DNA from: Liolophura sinensis
Taxonomy: Eukaryota; Mollusca; Polyplacophora; Chitonida; Chitonidae
Assembly (NCBI RefSeq): GCF_032854445.1
Contig: NC_088307.1
Coordinates: 5,270,001 to 5,334,000 of the forward strand
DNA: 64,000 bases
Direction of reading: 5' to 3'
Part shown: positions 25,601 to 34,844 of the stretch, piece by piece
Position numbering within the stretch: position 1 is the first letter of the stretch
Layout of the letters: each line of letters begins with the position of its first letter
The notes under the pieces: generated by a model
Seen by the model: the letters and a program-made list of their open reading frames with translations, nothing else
What the model was told of the DNA's origin: nothing
Databases searched by the model: none
Translations under genes and position numbers: made by a program

Positions 25601-28600
25601 TTCCGGGACAACAATTACAGCTGTTAAAAGACGCTGTGACGTCAAGTGAGTGACACCAGAGTTTTGAGTGACCCATTGTTAAGGATTTTTCTCATTTACT
25701 GATGCCGGTGGCTTTTAAATCATTACTTTTCCTGTCACCGCATGAGAACATTCCTGGAAACGGTTCTATGTATTCGATTGTTGTTTTACGCCGTTCTTCA
25801 AGAATGTTTCTCTCATAAGACGGCGGCCAGCATTATGATGTTTTCCACCTTATTCAACAATATTTCACTTATTTCACTTCCACCATTTTGTAACACAACC
25901 GAAGAATGATTTGGTGCCAGAATAACATACCATGGGTTGATTAAGTCAGAATTTAAAATGCGGTCTAAAAGCTTATTTATCGGCTTTAGAACTGTAACTT
26001 TTCTCCACCTTATCAATGTTATCTTAAGATAAATGGGGTTTTAAATTCATGTTTGATGATGTGTTGTGTTTTTTTTTTAGCTCCCTTGAACGTACCAATC
26101 GTCCTTCTGCTGTTTAATGGCGGCCCTCTGGACATCTCGTGGGCAGTCGAGAGTTCTCGCGTGACCGCTATCCTTGAGTGTTTCCTGCCCGCCATGAGCA
26201 CGGGCGAGGCGCTGAATGGCGTCATCAGAGGTTCCGGGCCATTCTCCGTGCCTGCAGCGAGATTGCCATACACATGGCCAGCTAATGACGCTCAGGTTAG
26301 TCTAACTGTAGATTCTCTCACCATGGCCTGACGCCAAAAAACTCATCAGATTTCATGATTTGAAAGGATATGAACACGACGCGTTTAGCCTGAGACATGA
26401 GTTTAAGGATGGCTTATGTATAGGCCTACTTGAACGCGGGGATCGCTGGCCACCCTTACGCCTTACCCCATATTAAAAGATCACAGCCGAGATCCTTGGC
26501 TAGACTCGTTATGCCTAAAATATCACTTAAACCTCGGTTTACTCAAATGAGGGTTTATCCACTAAAATCAGATCTAGTGGCAGTTTTCCTCGATCTCACG
26601 AAAGACAGATCTAGTGACAGTTTTCCTCGATTCACGAAAGTCAGATCTAGTGACAGTTTTTCTCGATCTCACGAAAGTAAGATCTAGTGGCAGTTTTCCT
26701 CGATCTCACTAAAGTCAGACCTAGTGACAGTTTTCCTCGATCTCACGAAAGTCAGATATAGTTGCACTTTTTCTCGATGTCACGAAAGTCAGATCTAGTG
26801 GCACTATTCCACAATGTCACGAAAGTCAGATCTTGTGGCAGTTTTCCTCGATCTCACTAAAGTCAGATCTACTGACAGTTTTCCTCGATCTCACTAAAGT
26901 CAGATCTAGTGGCCGCTCCATATAATGAATTGTCATTTACTAGACCTGGAGTAAAACTTTTCCCCAGTTCGTCTGATTGTTCACCCAGTCGAACCGGATT
27001 GGTTGTTCAGTGAAAGGTTAGGGAGGACTGAAAGTATGCGTTACAACAGATCTAGTAAATGACAAGTCATTATACTACTAGATTTAACGTTAGTTTTGTT
27101 GAATTTTTCCCTTATGGTGGGGAACCTTTCCTTATATGAACCATTCAACGCACACTTCATATGTTAAACATGTAAAATATGAGCGATTTTTCTTTCCTCG
27201 AGATGCATATTCTGCAACTGTTAAATATTTGGATGAAGGATTTCTTATCTGTATCCATCGGAAAGATTTTTATTTTACCTTTCTATCGGGAAGAGTGTGA
27301 CTTTTTACCATCCCATTGGGAACATTGTTGCTTTACCTTCCATAGAAACATTGTTGCTTCAAGTTCCACCCGGAACATTGTCTCTTTACGTTTCAATCAG
27401 AAGTAGTATAGCTTCTCATCCCGCCGGATACATTATTGCTTTACATTCCCATTCCGCGGGATACATTGTTGTTTTACTCTTCCATCCCGCCGGATACATT
27501 GTTGTTTTACTTTTCCAACCCGCCGGATACATTGTTGCTTTACCTTCCATCCCGCCGGATACATTGTTGTTTTACTTTTCCCTCCCGTCGGATACACTGT
27601 TGCTTTACTTTTCCATCCCGCCGGATACATTGTTGCTTTACTTTTCCATCCAGGCGGTTACATTGTTGCTTTACTTTTCCATCCCGCCGGTTACATTGTT
27701 GCTTTACTTCTCCAACCCGCCGGATACATTGTCTCTTTACTTTTCCATTCCACCGGTTACATTGTTGCTTTACCTTACCATCAGGAATATTATTACTTTA
27801 CCTTTATATCTGAAAATGTTAGTTTAACTCGCCACTGTTATTTTCCCTTTCCATCTATTTCTTTTCCTTTCCATCCTGTACATTGTTGTGTGTTCGTTCC
27901 AATCTCGAACATTGTTGTTTCCCTTCCCATATTCAATATTGGTGTTTCCGTTTCCCATCTAGAACATTGTTCACACCCTTCCTATTTAGAACATTTTTTT
28001 TTTGTTTTTCATTCCCTCTGAAACTGAGTTATCTGTTCTTGCTTCAGATTCCCAATATGACGGACTACTCGATGAACAACCGGACGTACTGGTATTTTGA
28101 GGGTCAGCCTCTATTCCCGTTCGGTTATGGCTTGTCCTATACGACCTTCAGTTACTCCGAACTGAACATCCAAGCTTCCGCTATCCAAGCCGGCAACCCG
28201 CTGAACGGTTCTATCGTGGTGACCAACACGGGAAAATACGACGCGGACGAGGTATACACAGTAACTCTCGTGGTAGACGCCTCCGTACCTAAACCATTTT
28301 TTTTTGTTGCAAGTGCTGTTGCCGAAAAGATCCTGGAGAAAAGGAATTATTCTATTTTTTAAATTGCTTTCAAGGCTTTCCAAGCGATGCAGATGTATAC
28401 AAGGTGCTGGATAAGGGGAATTCTTTTTTTACAGGTAAAAACAACATTAAATATATCCTTATCGGACACATAAAGGTAGGAATTTAGATGATTTTGACCA
28501 TAGTCACACCGAATATTTCATATGTTTCACACAGGTAAAACATGTGCACATTTATGCGACAGCGAATTCGATCCTGTCAATGGTAATACATTTTCAGATG

Positions 28601-29815
28601 TAATTTAGATGTACATGTAATGTAATGGACAGGTAATGCATTTCCTTTGTGACAAAGAGGTTCGATGCTGTCACACTTTTTAATTATATTTCATGCATAC
28701 ATGTAATGCAGATATACATTTTGAGCCGGTTAGAGGGTTCAAACCTGTCAGTGGTCACACATTTTTCTTCGTTTTATCTCACACAGACAGTCTGGATGTA
28801 CATTTATGTGGCATAGGGTTCGAACCTGTCAGTGGTACACTTTTTCCTTCCGTTTTTATCTCTCATATAAACACTCTTGATGTATATCTCGAACCTGTCA
28901 GTGGTTACACTTTTTCCTTCCGTTTTATCTCTCACACAGACAATCACTATGTACATTTATGTGGCATAGGGTTCGAACCTGTCAGTAGTAACCCCTTTTT
29001 CTTCCCTTATCTCTCTCTCAGGTAATGCAGGTATACATCTCGTGGCAGAAGCCTAAACATCCCGCCCCTAGGGTACAGCTGTCAGGGTTCGGCAGAGAAC
29101 ACATCACCGTCGGGTCCTCCTACACTTTCTCTTTCTCTGTCTCACCCAAGAGCCTGGCCATATGGGACGACGACCAGGGATGGGTAGTTTATCCAGGTAA
29201 AACTAGTCTATACAGATGCTTGTGTAAACGAATTTGTGTTAATCAAGCGTCATAAGGAACGGCAGGCTACAATACAAAAAGGCCCTGGACTACTTCCGTT
29301 CAAAGAAGCTGTGTTAATTTTTTTATTATTATTATTTATTATTTGTTTTATTAAATGCAAGTCTTAAGAATACTACTAGACATCTGAAACAGCAACCTGC
29401 GAATGAACTTGGGTTTCCCCCGGGCTCTGCCCGGTTTCCTCCCACCATAATGCTGGCCGCCGTCGTATAAGTGAAATATTCTTGATTACCGCTTAAAACA
29501 CCAATCAAATAATTAAATAAATCTGAAACAAGTGTCGAAGCACATTAGACCATTTATAAAATAGGAAAGTTTGCATGTAAAATACTAATTATACGTTATG
29601 CTTGTATCAGCCAGGTGATGTAGCAGCGCCCCCTATCCCGACAAATTGGTCGAAGGCGATCATGGAAGGTAACCCACTGTTTCAATCTCTTCTCCCCAGG
29701 TATGATGAACGTGTACGTGGGTGGTCAGCAGCCAAACGTCAAGCCAGCTGTCAGCTCAAACGTTCTCTCAGCGGAGTTCCAGATAATGGGAACGAAAGTT
29801 CTAGGGAAATACTAA
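16615..29815 (+). CDS. Secreted glycoside hydrolase family 3 protein, beta-xylosidase type, 12 exons, two cancelling frameshifts
   Basis: GH3 enzymes release sugars from the non-reducing ends of plant or microbial polysaccharides by a retaining mechanism; a signal peptide suggests secretion, perhaps in the gut. Exons: 16615-16904, 18123-18285, 19548-19719, 21344-21434, 22060-22283, 23008-23261, 24873-25095, 25556-25645, 26081-26295, 28048-28251, 29022-29196, 29700-29815, about 739 residues, the usual length. Order: N-terminal barrel (RDPRWGRGQ, GCKHFT, FTGYIAADAGEL with nucleophile Asp at 22148-22150), second alpha/beta domain (VVGPMANN to ILECFLPAM), linker FPFGYGLSYTTF, and a fibronectin-III-like end (VVTNTGKYDADEVMQVYIS). 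All borders are GT-AG with matching phases, except for a one-base gain in exon 3 and a one-base loss in exon 4. Upstream exon copies 1 and 2 could replace exon 1. Substrate (xylose, arabinose or glucose) cannot be settled from sequence. Confidence 0.88.
17395..17950. repeat. Pyrimidine-rich minisatellite in GH3 intron 1, unit about 26 bp
   Basis: Degenerate tandem copies of GTTGTTACATTGTTCTTTCC plus TGTATC. They are clearest at 17800-17945 and decay leftwards. The block lies 170 bp upstream of the exon 2 acceptor; its open frames are repeat artefacts. Confidence 0.85.
18123..18285 (+). CDS. GH3 gene exon 2
   Basis: Begins one base into a codon, matching the phase-2 end of all three first-exon copies, to give SFDADLVQSIAEAASIEVRA. 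It ends with the GH3 signature RDPRWGRGQ directly before the donor at 18286. It encodes the barrel strand with the conserved Arg and Asp around the substrate pocket. Confidence 0.92.
18742..19095 (-). mobile_element. SINE family B, near full length
   Basis: Reverse-oriented tRNA-derived SINE. The left edge has GAGTGAGTGCCTGGGGTTTA, the middle has CGGATTTCCACCGCTCTTTT and ACTGAGACGACTTACCGAAG, and the right edge is the complement of a tRNA-like head with GCAGACGCTCTACCA (A-box side). It sits in GH3 intron 2. Related copies are at 31465, 41450 and 57285. Confidence 0.85.
19548..19719 (+). CDS. GH3 gene exon 3, with a one-base insertion
   Basis: The first part reads ETFSEDPYHAGELGFRHVKG in frame. 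The last part (about 19623-19719) reads YLRNSAGCKHFTVSGGPENI in the next frame, which is the conserved GH3 block. The switch falls at the run of four A bases at 19615-19618; three A bases would restore one frame and make the exon 171 bp, the length the phases require. Without it, a TAA appears at 19653-19655. Either an assembly error or a real mutation. Confidence 0.85.
19941..20920 (+). mobile_element. Non-LTR retrotransposon fragment (endonuclease end to start of reverse transcriptase)
   Basis: Broken frames in GH3 intron 3 read like the region joining the endonuclease and reverse transcriptase of a LINE: YILDLIITASIGYVTEYGVA with DHYSVYCNL (endonuclease end), KRPRDKPWMTNDVRYKLRVR (linker), and later FLSKLNIRKASGADGISNFM (start of the reverse transcriptase). 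There are several stops and frame changes, and the catalytic part is missing. It is inactive and lies in the same direction as the gene. Confidence 0.8.
21080..21203 (-). mobile_element. SINE family A fragment in GH3 intron 3
   Basis: Reverse-oriented tail and body with CGACGGCGGCCAGCATTATA and GGAGGAAACCGGGCAGAGCC. Its left edge carries TTTATTTATTTATCTGATTG, the complement of the AATAAATA-type 3' tail. Confidence 0.8.
21344..21434 (+). CDS. GH3 gene exon 4, with a one-base deletion
   Basis: Reads VTERTWRTYFLPAF in the frame continuing from exon 3's second half, then RRCVEAGSLSLICAYN in the next frame. The change is at 21383-21387, where TTC and CGG share a C; one missing base explains it. 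Uncorrected, a TGA arises at 21416-21418. With one base added the exon is 92 bp and its end phase fits exon 5 (AYNSINGVPA). The loss cancels the gain in exon 3. Confidence 0.85.
21435..21700. repeat. Degenerate repeat beginning at the exon 4 donor
   Basis: About four imperfect units of 55-65 bp, each with GGTGTCATGTA(C/T)GGTGT and ending in TTGGTAATTAT. The first unit begins at the donor itself (GTATGTGGGTGTCATG). Confidence 0.6.
22060..22283 (+). CDS. GH3 gene exon 5, with the catalytic nucleophile
   Basis: Encodes INGVPACANKKLLTDILRGE, then WNFTGYIAADAGELRRT. The Asp of AADAG (22148-22150) aligns with the GH3 nucleophile in the usual SDxxxV context, here ADAGEL. It ends SNQRIYYSL at a GTAAGT donor that has been copied many times into the following intron. 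Confidence 0.92.
22284..22985. repeat. Minisatellite derived from the exon 5 donor, filling intron 5
   Basis: About 16 units of roughly 44 bp, each holding ATGCTACTCACTGAGTAAGT and then a CTGGGAGGG(C)CGTACACCAGG part. TACTACTCACTGA is the end of exon 5 and GTAAGT its donor. One unit near 22385 carries more of the exon (GGCTCTAACCAAAGAATATA). About a dozen exact copies of GAGTAAGT follow the real donor. The array runs to within about 20 bp of the exon 6 acceptor. Confidence 0.95.
23008..23261 (+). CDS. GH3 gene exon 6
   Basis: Encodes the link between the two main GH3 domains: GRLTEQFVRDNIKPMFYTRL, then LGEFDPPQMNPYN and AVEAAMKSFVLLKNLQGGLP. The block SFVLLKN is the family's entry to the second alpha/beta domain. 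Ends in phase 0 before GTCAGT. Confidence 0.92.
24284..24775. repeat. Two copies of an unnamed dispersed repeat in GH3 intron 6
   Basis: Neighbouring copies at about 24284-24500 and 24500-24775 of a 200-330 bp element marked by ACCTAATTCTGCTTAAGCC, GTGTAATTTGCTACTATTTA, CATGAACAGTTAGAATAAAA and GTGACCATTTGCCAGCTATC. Four more copies lie in introns of the NB-ARC/TPR gene. I find no tRNA-like head, inverted ends or open frame. Confidence 0.85.
24873..25095 (+). CDS. GH3 gene exon 7
   Basis: Starts the second domain with VVGPMANNSAQLFGDYTSKT and continues with APNVAFAAGCKDTFCTRYDA. The VVGPMAN start matches the family's usual V(I/V)GPNAN strand. Ends LGTG in phase 1 before GTAGTT. Confidence 0.92.
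25556..25645 (+). CDS. GH3 gene exon 8
   Basis: Short 90-bp exon: GQAIEAEGNDRKDIELPGQQ, then LQLLKDAVTS. The EAEGNDR block with LPGQQ is characteristic of GH3 xylosidases and precedes the strand in exon 9. Phases 1 and 1 agree with its neighbours. Confidence 0.92.
25771..25839 (-). mobile_element. SINE family A tail fragment in GH3 intron 8
   Basis: Only the 3' part is present in reverse orientation: TTGTTTTACGCCGTTCTTCA and AAGACGGCGGCCAGCATTAT. Confidence 0.7.
26081..26295 (+). CDS. GH3 gene exon 9
   Basis: Encodes NVPIVLLLFNGGPLDISWAV, then ILECFLPAMSTGEALNGVIR and the proline-rich AARLPYTWPANDAQ. The GGPLDISWA motif and the (G/A)RLP.TW motif are standard in the second GH3 domain. A poly-T acceptor precedes it. 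Confidence 0.93.
26545..26910. repeat. 37-bp minisatellite in GH3 intron 9
   Basis: About nine copies of CAGATCTAGTGACAGTTTTC followed by CTCGATCTCACGAAAGT. The open frame across the first copies is accidental. Confidence 0.93.
27290..27835. repeat. 33-bp minisatellite in GH3 intron 9
   Basis: About 15 copies of CCGCCGGATACATTGTTGCT followed by TTACTTTTCCATC. It decays at both ends (AACATTGTTG remnants up to 27980). Three overlapping open frames, up to 176 codons, exist only because the repeat lacks stops. Confidence 0.95.
28048..28251 (+). CDS. GH3 gene exon 10
   Basis: Encodes IPNMTDYSMNNRTYWYFEGQ, then PLFPFGYGLSYTTFSYSELN and SIVVTNTGKYDADE. The FPFGYGLSYTTF motif marks the join to the C-terminal fibronectin-III-like domain. 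The exon is 68 whole codons. A longer frame reading into the intron to 28362 is not supported beyond the donor at 28252. Confidence 0.94.
28500..29020. repeat. Degenerate 75-95 bp repeat leading into the exon 11 acceptor
   Basis: About six decayed units, each with GTTCGAACCTGTCAGTGGT, a pyrimidine stretch (CTTCCGTTTTATCTCTC), an ACAG or similar, and a piece such as GATGTACATTTATGTGGCA. The last unit is the real acceptor region and the start of exon 11 (GGTATACATCTCGTGGCA). Confidence 0.75.
29022..29196 (+). CDS. GH3 gene exon 11
   Basis: Encodes VMQVYISWQKPKHPAPRVQL, then SGFGREHITVGSSYTFSFSV and WDDDQGWVVYP. V(M/V)Q(V/L)Y and the closing acidic and aromatic motif are typical of the GH3 fibronectin-III-like domain. 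A second possible acceptor nine bases on would remove VMQ, so the first is preferred. Confidence 0.9.
29388..29523 (+). mobile_element. SINE family A, 3' two-thirds, in GH3 intron 11
   Basis: Forward copy with GGTTTCCCCCGGGCTCTGCC, CACCATAATGCTGGCCGCCG, TCGTATAAGTGAAATATTCT and an AATAATTAAATAAAT tail. The tRNA-like head is absent. Confidence 0.85.
29700..29815 (+). CDS. GH3 gene exon 12 (last)
   Basis: Encodes GMMNVYVGGQQPNVKPAVSS, then NVLSAEFQIMGTKVLGKY and a TAA stop. The YVGGQ motif ends the fibronectin-III-like domain. The acceptor has a good pyrimidine stretch (CTCTTCTCCCCAG). Confidence 0.92.
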
Positions 29816-29830
29816 CCCAAAGTGTTTGTT

Positions 29831-29836
29831 AATAAA
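29831..29836 (+). promoter_or_regulatory. GH3 gene polyadenylation signal
   Basis: AATAAA lies 16 bases after the GH3 stop codon. The implied 3' UTR would be very short. Confidence 0.55.
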
Positions 29837-30149
29837 CATGTGTACATATATTGATACTTTATAAGGAGTTTCGTCTCTGTTTGTCCACCACAATACAATT
29901 CCTGACAACCGTTACAACGCAATTTCTTCGAATCTAGTCTGATCTAATCCATCTTTTATTGAATTAACTGGTTCAGTTGTTTAAAAGGTTTTGAAAAGTT
30001 AAGCCTGAAATTTTAATACCAGTCTGATTCCAATACAAAATCAGATGGACTTAAGTCTGGGACTAAAGTTATATACCGGATTGAAACTGCTATATATAAT
30101 ACTTTTGAACATTTGGGTCCAGGTGGTGAATCACTCAAGTCTAATTTAC

Positions 30150-30405
30150 ACTCAAAAAATGAATCTTAATTTTAATAGAAAGTCTATGGTGTCAAAATGT
30201 ATTATGTTATTATAACGCAATATTGTGTCGTATACGCCATGTTATTTTCTTAATTTAATAGAATATTTGTGTTGAATTAATGGAATGTGTGTGCTGTATT
30301 TAACAGAATAATCTGCTGCAATATCAGAATATTTTCTAGCGTCACTCAGACAACAGACGTTCTGCTAAATTTAACAGAATGAACGACACGTTCTTCCTTT
30401 AGTAC
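30150..30405. mobile_element. MITE-like inverted-repeat element, decayed copy
   Basis: The left side TTAATTTTAATAGAAAGTCT pairs imperfectly with the right side CAGACAACAGACGTTCTGCT and AAATTTAACAGAAT. The inner sequence (TGTTGAATTAATGGAATGTG) resembles the better-kept element at 44605. Confidence 0.6.
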
Positions 30406-30549
30406 TCTCCTGTGAAGTTAGCTGCCAAATTACTCAGGGCCCGACTTGTGCAATTTACTGAACTCAACAAGTTTTGTGAAACAGCCTACATGCGCATTTG
30501 AGAAGAATAAAAAAAAGGTGAGAATCTGCGGTGCAGTAAAGATTCTGAT

Positions 30550-30665
30550 AACTATATTTCTACTTTCACTTTCGTGAAACCTGAGTCATGATGGTTACAT
30601 TTCTACTTTCACTTTCGTGAAACCTGAATCATGATGGTTACATTTCTACTTTTATTTCCGCCAAT
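30550..30665. repeat. 43-bp tandem repeat, about 2.5 copies
   Basis: Copies of ACATTTCTACTTTCACTTTC followed by GTGAAACCTGAGTCATGATG. No other feature is seen around it. Confidence 0.8.
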
Positions 30666-30669
30666 CTTA

Positions 30670-31464
30670 TCGCTTATAGCTATATACTTCTACTTTCAAC
30701 ATGAATAAACATTGATATGAACATCTGTATTTTGATTGGATGTTGCAATATGATAGAGCAAGAACGAACATTAAAAAGGAACCTGAGGCACAAACCTCAT
30801 TATTTATTATTCTTTTTAAATGTTTGTGTACTGTTAACACACATGTAAATAAATGTGAAAATCATATCTGAAATCTGCTTGAAATTCTCTTTAAGATGCA
30901 TGACGCATATTTCATCTAGTCGTGGTTTGCTGTTTTAAACTAACTTGAACCCTACTGTAGGCCTATACTTCTCGCCTCGGTTCACTGATAGGTCGATGAC
31001 TAACTATTAGGCTACTTCCCCAAAATAGATTAATATCTATTGTTTGTTGGAGTAGACCCTAAATCTAAAGGTGTGCTTTATACCTGTATCAACCTATCCA
31101 CTGCGTAGTTGGACTCTGAGACTAAGTTGGTGCCCTTGAAAGCCGTTTCACACTGAAAACGATTTGGTACCAGTCACGTGACACGTATTGGCCTCGTGAA
31201 TATTTCAAATTTGGCAAACAGCCAAACTGTTGTGTACACGCCATGTGGCAAAGGAGCATATTTTCTGAGCTGTGGCAAAGGGCCATATTCCTGAACATCA
31301 TGCACTGCTCCACCAGACCAGCTTGATCTTTGGAGACTGTGCGGCCCACGTAGACTGGTTTAGGCTTAACCACATCTCTAATGTTCTTTTGCCGACATGT
31401 AATCAGCATTCGTCAATAAAATTCTTTCAGTTGTCCATTATACTGAAGTTGCGCATACTTTGGA
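30670..31464. other. Intergenic stretch, nothing recognised
   Basis: Short overlapping open frames on both strands (31122-31475) show no domain or family I recognise and no exon-like borders. Confidence 0.35.
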
Positions 31465-31772
31465 AAAGTGAGTGAGTGACTACGAATGAGTCCTTAGAAT
31501 GCATGTACGTGTAATGTGCCTCCTTGTTGCAGGACGGATTTCCACCGCTGTTTTATCTAGTGCTGCTTCACTGAGATGACTTACCGAAGGCAAGTAAGCA
31601 GCACGGCCCATTATACTGGTACACTATCGATGCACTTTCGCTTAATGATGAACACCAAGCCAAGAAGTTACATCTTATTCTGTTAAAGTCTTGGGTGTGA
31701 CCAGACCCAAGTTTGATCCTGGATCTTCCGCCCCGAGGCGGAGGCTCTACCAACTGAGCCATAGGGGCCCGG
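31465..31772 (-). mobile_element. SINE family B, with good tRNA-like head
   Basis: Reverse-oriented. The left side has the TGCCTCCTTGTTGCAGGACG segment and ACTGAGATGACTTACCGAAG. The right side is the complement of a tRNA-like promoter with GCTCTACCAACTGAGCCATA, reading TGGCTCAGTTGGTAGAGC on the minus strand (A-box). Confidence 0.85.
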
Positions 31773-34700
31773 TTACTTCAGATAAGAAGAGCGCTGCCTG
31801 TGCTGTAAGCAGTAGCGTGGTGAAGGTGAATTGTGAGTTGGCTGTTGACCACAGCGCGAAATACGCTGGTTATGATATGTCGAATGTATGCACGTGGATG
31901 ACGTCATCGAATCTATCTCTGTAAAGGCAGATATTTTGTTGTGTAACACTGTGTTATTTCCACCACAAAGCTGTAGTTGTTGTTGGGGAACCCCCTAACC
32001 GAGTCCGTTTATATGTTTAAAGCAGTGTGAGTTGTAAGTCGGTTATGAATAAGAACTCATTGTCATGTATACCGTTGTTCGTTTCAGGCTACCCTTTGTG
32101 GGACATTTATTCTCGCATTGTATGCAGGTCAAATAAGAGCCCTTAAAGACCGTGTACTGTATGATTGGACAATACCGTAGGCCTACAATACGGTGTAACA
32201 TTAGCTATAGTGGTACAGCATACAGTGCATACACCGGCGGCTAGACGAGAAGTGGAGCGGCTTTGGTCACGGGGCAGTGTTCGTGAAGACGTCAGCTTTT
32301 GGACTCCCTATACCAGCTGTTCTGTCAATGACAGGCCCCCCGGCATTCATATCACTCTGCTTTCTTAGGTGGATTCCATCCTTTTTCCTTTTGGAGTATG
32401 TTTAGTCGTAGATTCATTTATTGGAGCTTCTCCATCATTATACATGACAGACCTATACTATAAGTTTATCGCAGAACCAAGACAAGCGGAGAGACTAACA
32501 GGATGCACAAATAAGGTAAGTAAGTTTTATAGAAAGATACACACAGCAAGAAATCTAGCTACCTAAAAAAGACCACATTTTTTGTAATTTTTGCAGTGAC
32601 AAATTTAAGCAGTCTATAGTGTTCTAACTGTAGAACAGCACAACCTGTGAGCTTTGAAGTCGCGGGTTCAAATCCCCACTTTTCACCGTATCCTCCCCTG
32701 CTCCCACACCTCCACCAACCGATGCCCCAGGTACAGCATTTTACACAAAGGTAACTAAGGTGCGAAGTAAGGTGAATTACGTTCGGAATTTTTAAATTTT
32801 ATTTTCTTTAGGGCTCCTATATATACATATGTTTATACTCCTTACAGTGCATGCGCCACTCCGTACACTCACTTTGCATCGCTGTCACCACTAGATAACT
32901 TTGACCTTTACTGCGTGTGCGACGCACGTGCGATTGTTTTGTCTTGGCCTCATCATGAACACCCTCCCGCTGATCTATTATCAGCGTTCGTCACTACAGT
33001 TGTTTCAGGTACATGTCCGTTAGAATGACGTTGGTCATCCTTCAGATAAAATGAACACGTCTTCAAGCATAAAATACAGACAAATCGAGACAGAGTGTTT
33101 GTGTTTTCTGACATGCCTACTTCCTGCCTTATCACTGTTACCCCTTTGGCCGTGGCGATGCTCAAGATTTCTGTACAAAATTTGCTAACGGCGGCGGTAA
33201 TCTGGGATTAAGATAGATCTGTCGTAATCCCAGCAGTAATGTAAAATGAAGGCAGATTGCGGCGCATGCGCTGCGAGGAGTATGATTTGCTTATTGCACC
33301 ATTTTTAAATCAAGTTTAAAAAGATTGCACAATGCCTCAGGGATCACATAGGTCAAAGTGTTGCATCAGTCATAGTTGTTACACGCACGTGGGATGAACT
33401 GGCGCTATTTCGTGCCTGTTTTACGTTCCCTGTACAGTCTGGCTTGGTGACATGATGCGATCAATACTGGGTCATGGCACCGGGCTGGCGTGCTTTTCCC
33501 CCCGACCAAGGAGGCCCCACTATCGTTTGTTTAAGACCACTTGTTTACCACCAATAAGACGTGCACCTCTGAAAGCCACTGCAAAATTGACCGACATAGC
33601 ATAATATTAAAATTCTAGAGTATTTCGACAAACAAAGATCAAATAAATACACGGTGTGGCTTCAAACGTATGTAATGAAAAAGTTACGACCGAAATTTCT
33701 AAGAATGAGAAACTGAAAGGCGCCTTTGAGTTGTCTTGTGTCTTTTGTAAATAAATTGTTTGCGTGGAACAATGTCAGAGATGTTCAAGTACAGAGGTAT
33801 TGATTTTTAATTTGTGTTAGGCATTGATTCGTCTTTGACCCTAGTATGCTATTAGTATCTCAAGTTTCTTTTTTCATTTTTTTTTGTTGGTGTGGAAAAC
33901 TACACTAAAGATTGTGGATAAGCTTTATATCCTTTGATTGCTGTTTAACATGGCATCCTATCTATGCCAGCAAAAAGCACTCGTAGGCCTATCAACCTCT
34001 AAATCTTAAAACTAAACGCATTCATGTTTGTACGGGTTAAGGTACTGTTTAAAACACGAAGTCGACTTTCAAATAGGCCTTTAACGTTTTGAATCCCGAA
34101 ATATGAAACGAGACCGAGAGTGTTGAATTCGTCATCCTCTTTTAAATGTAAAACGCAAATATAGGTTGTTTCTTTGTTTGTGGCTCTCTAGCAACTAGAC
34201 ATTCTAAGTATAACTCTCTCAAACTATACCTACACATGGAGGCTAAAAATAGTACTCGGTGGATTAGTTATTGTCGTCACCAAATACTCAGTGATGAGCC
34301 CATATCAAACATATACGGTATTTCCTTCTGTAAGTAGTAACCTTCTATGGACTAACCTCATCGGTGAGCAAACATTCCCCACTGTTGCTTTACACAAAAC
34401 TGTGTACAGTTGACCCAATTGATTGAGGTCATGTAACCGGAAGTAGGCATATATACACGTTGATTGTTGTCATTCAAAATGACTTGAAATATACCTTGGT
34501 TTATCCCACCTGTCTTTATTGTACCTTTCACAATATCTTGTTCCTTCTGCAGCAATCACACTTTACTCTGCTATAGCCTATCTACTTCTGTATACGGAGA
34601 AAAAAGTTTAGGTCACACTGATTCAAGATTCTGAATTGTTCAAAAGATGTAATTCATTTCAGAAAGCAGAATACTGTTAACAGATAGGCCGTCCTTGAAG

Positions 34701-34800
34701 ACTCATCTTTTATGACTCATAAAAAGTAGATACAGTAAGTCGCCAAGATGAGTCTCCAAACTGAAACAATTAAAGACGTTCAAATATTGTTTGATTGATC
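31773..34800. other. Intergenic stretch, nothing firm
   Basis: No gene is supported. A B-box-like motif (GGGTTCAAATCCCC) at about 32665 suggests an old tRNA-derived repeat, but no cloverleaf fits. Short open frames (32165-32566 and others) are unsupported. Confidence 0.35.
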
Positions 34801-34844
34801 GATTTTATTCACCAAGATGGAGTATGGATTGACAACCATGATTA

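Noticed and set aside
27297-27827. Overlapping open frames up to 176 codons
   Set aside because: They follow the 33-bp minisatellite exactly (33 is a multiple of three) and exist in several frames and on both strands; no gene features.
28252-28362. Extension of GH3 exon 10 past the donor at 28252
   Set aside because: The frame stays open, but family similarity stops at DADE and resumes in exon 11 with VMQVYIS; the extension is intron.
32610-32700. Possible tRNA gene
   Set aside because: A B-box-like GGGTTCAAATCCCC exists but no acceptor, D or anticodon stem can be folded; at most an old tRNA-derived repeat.
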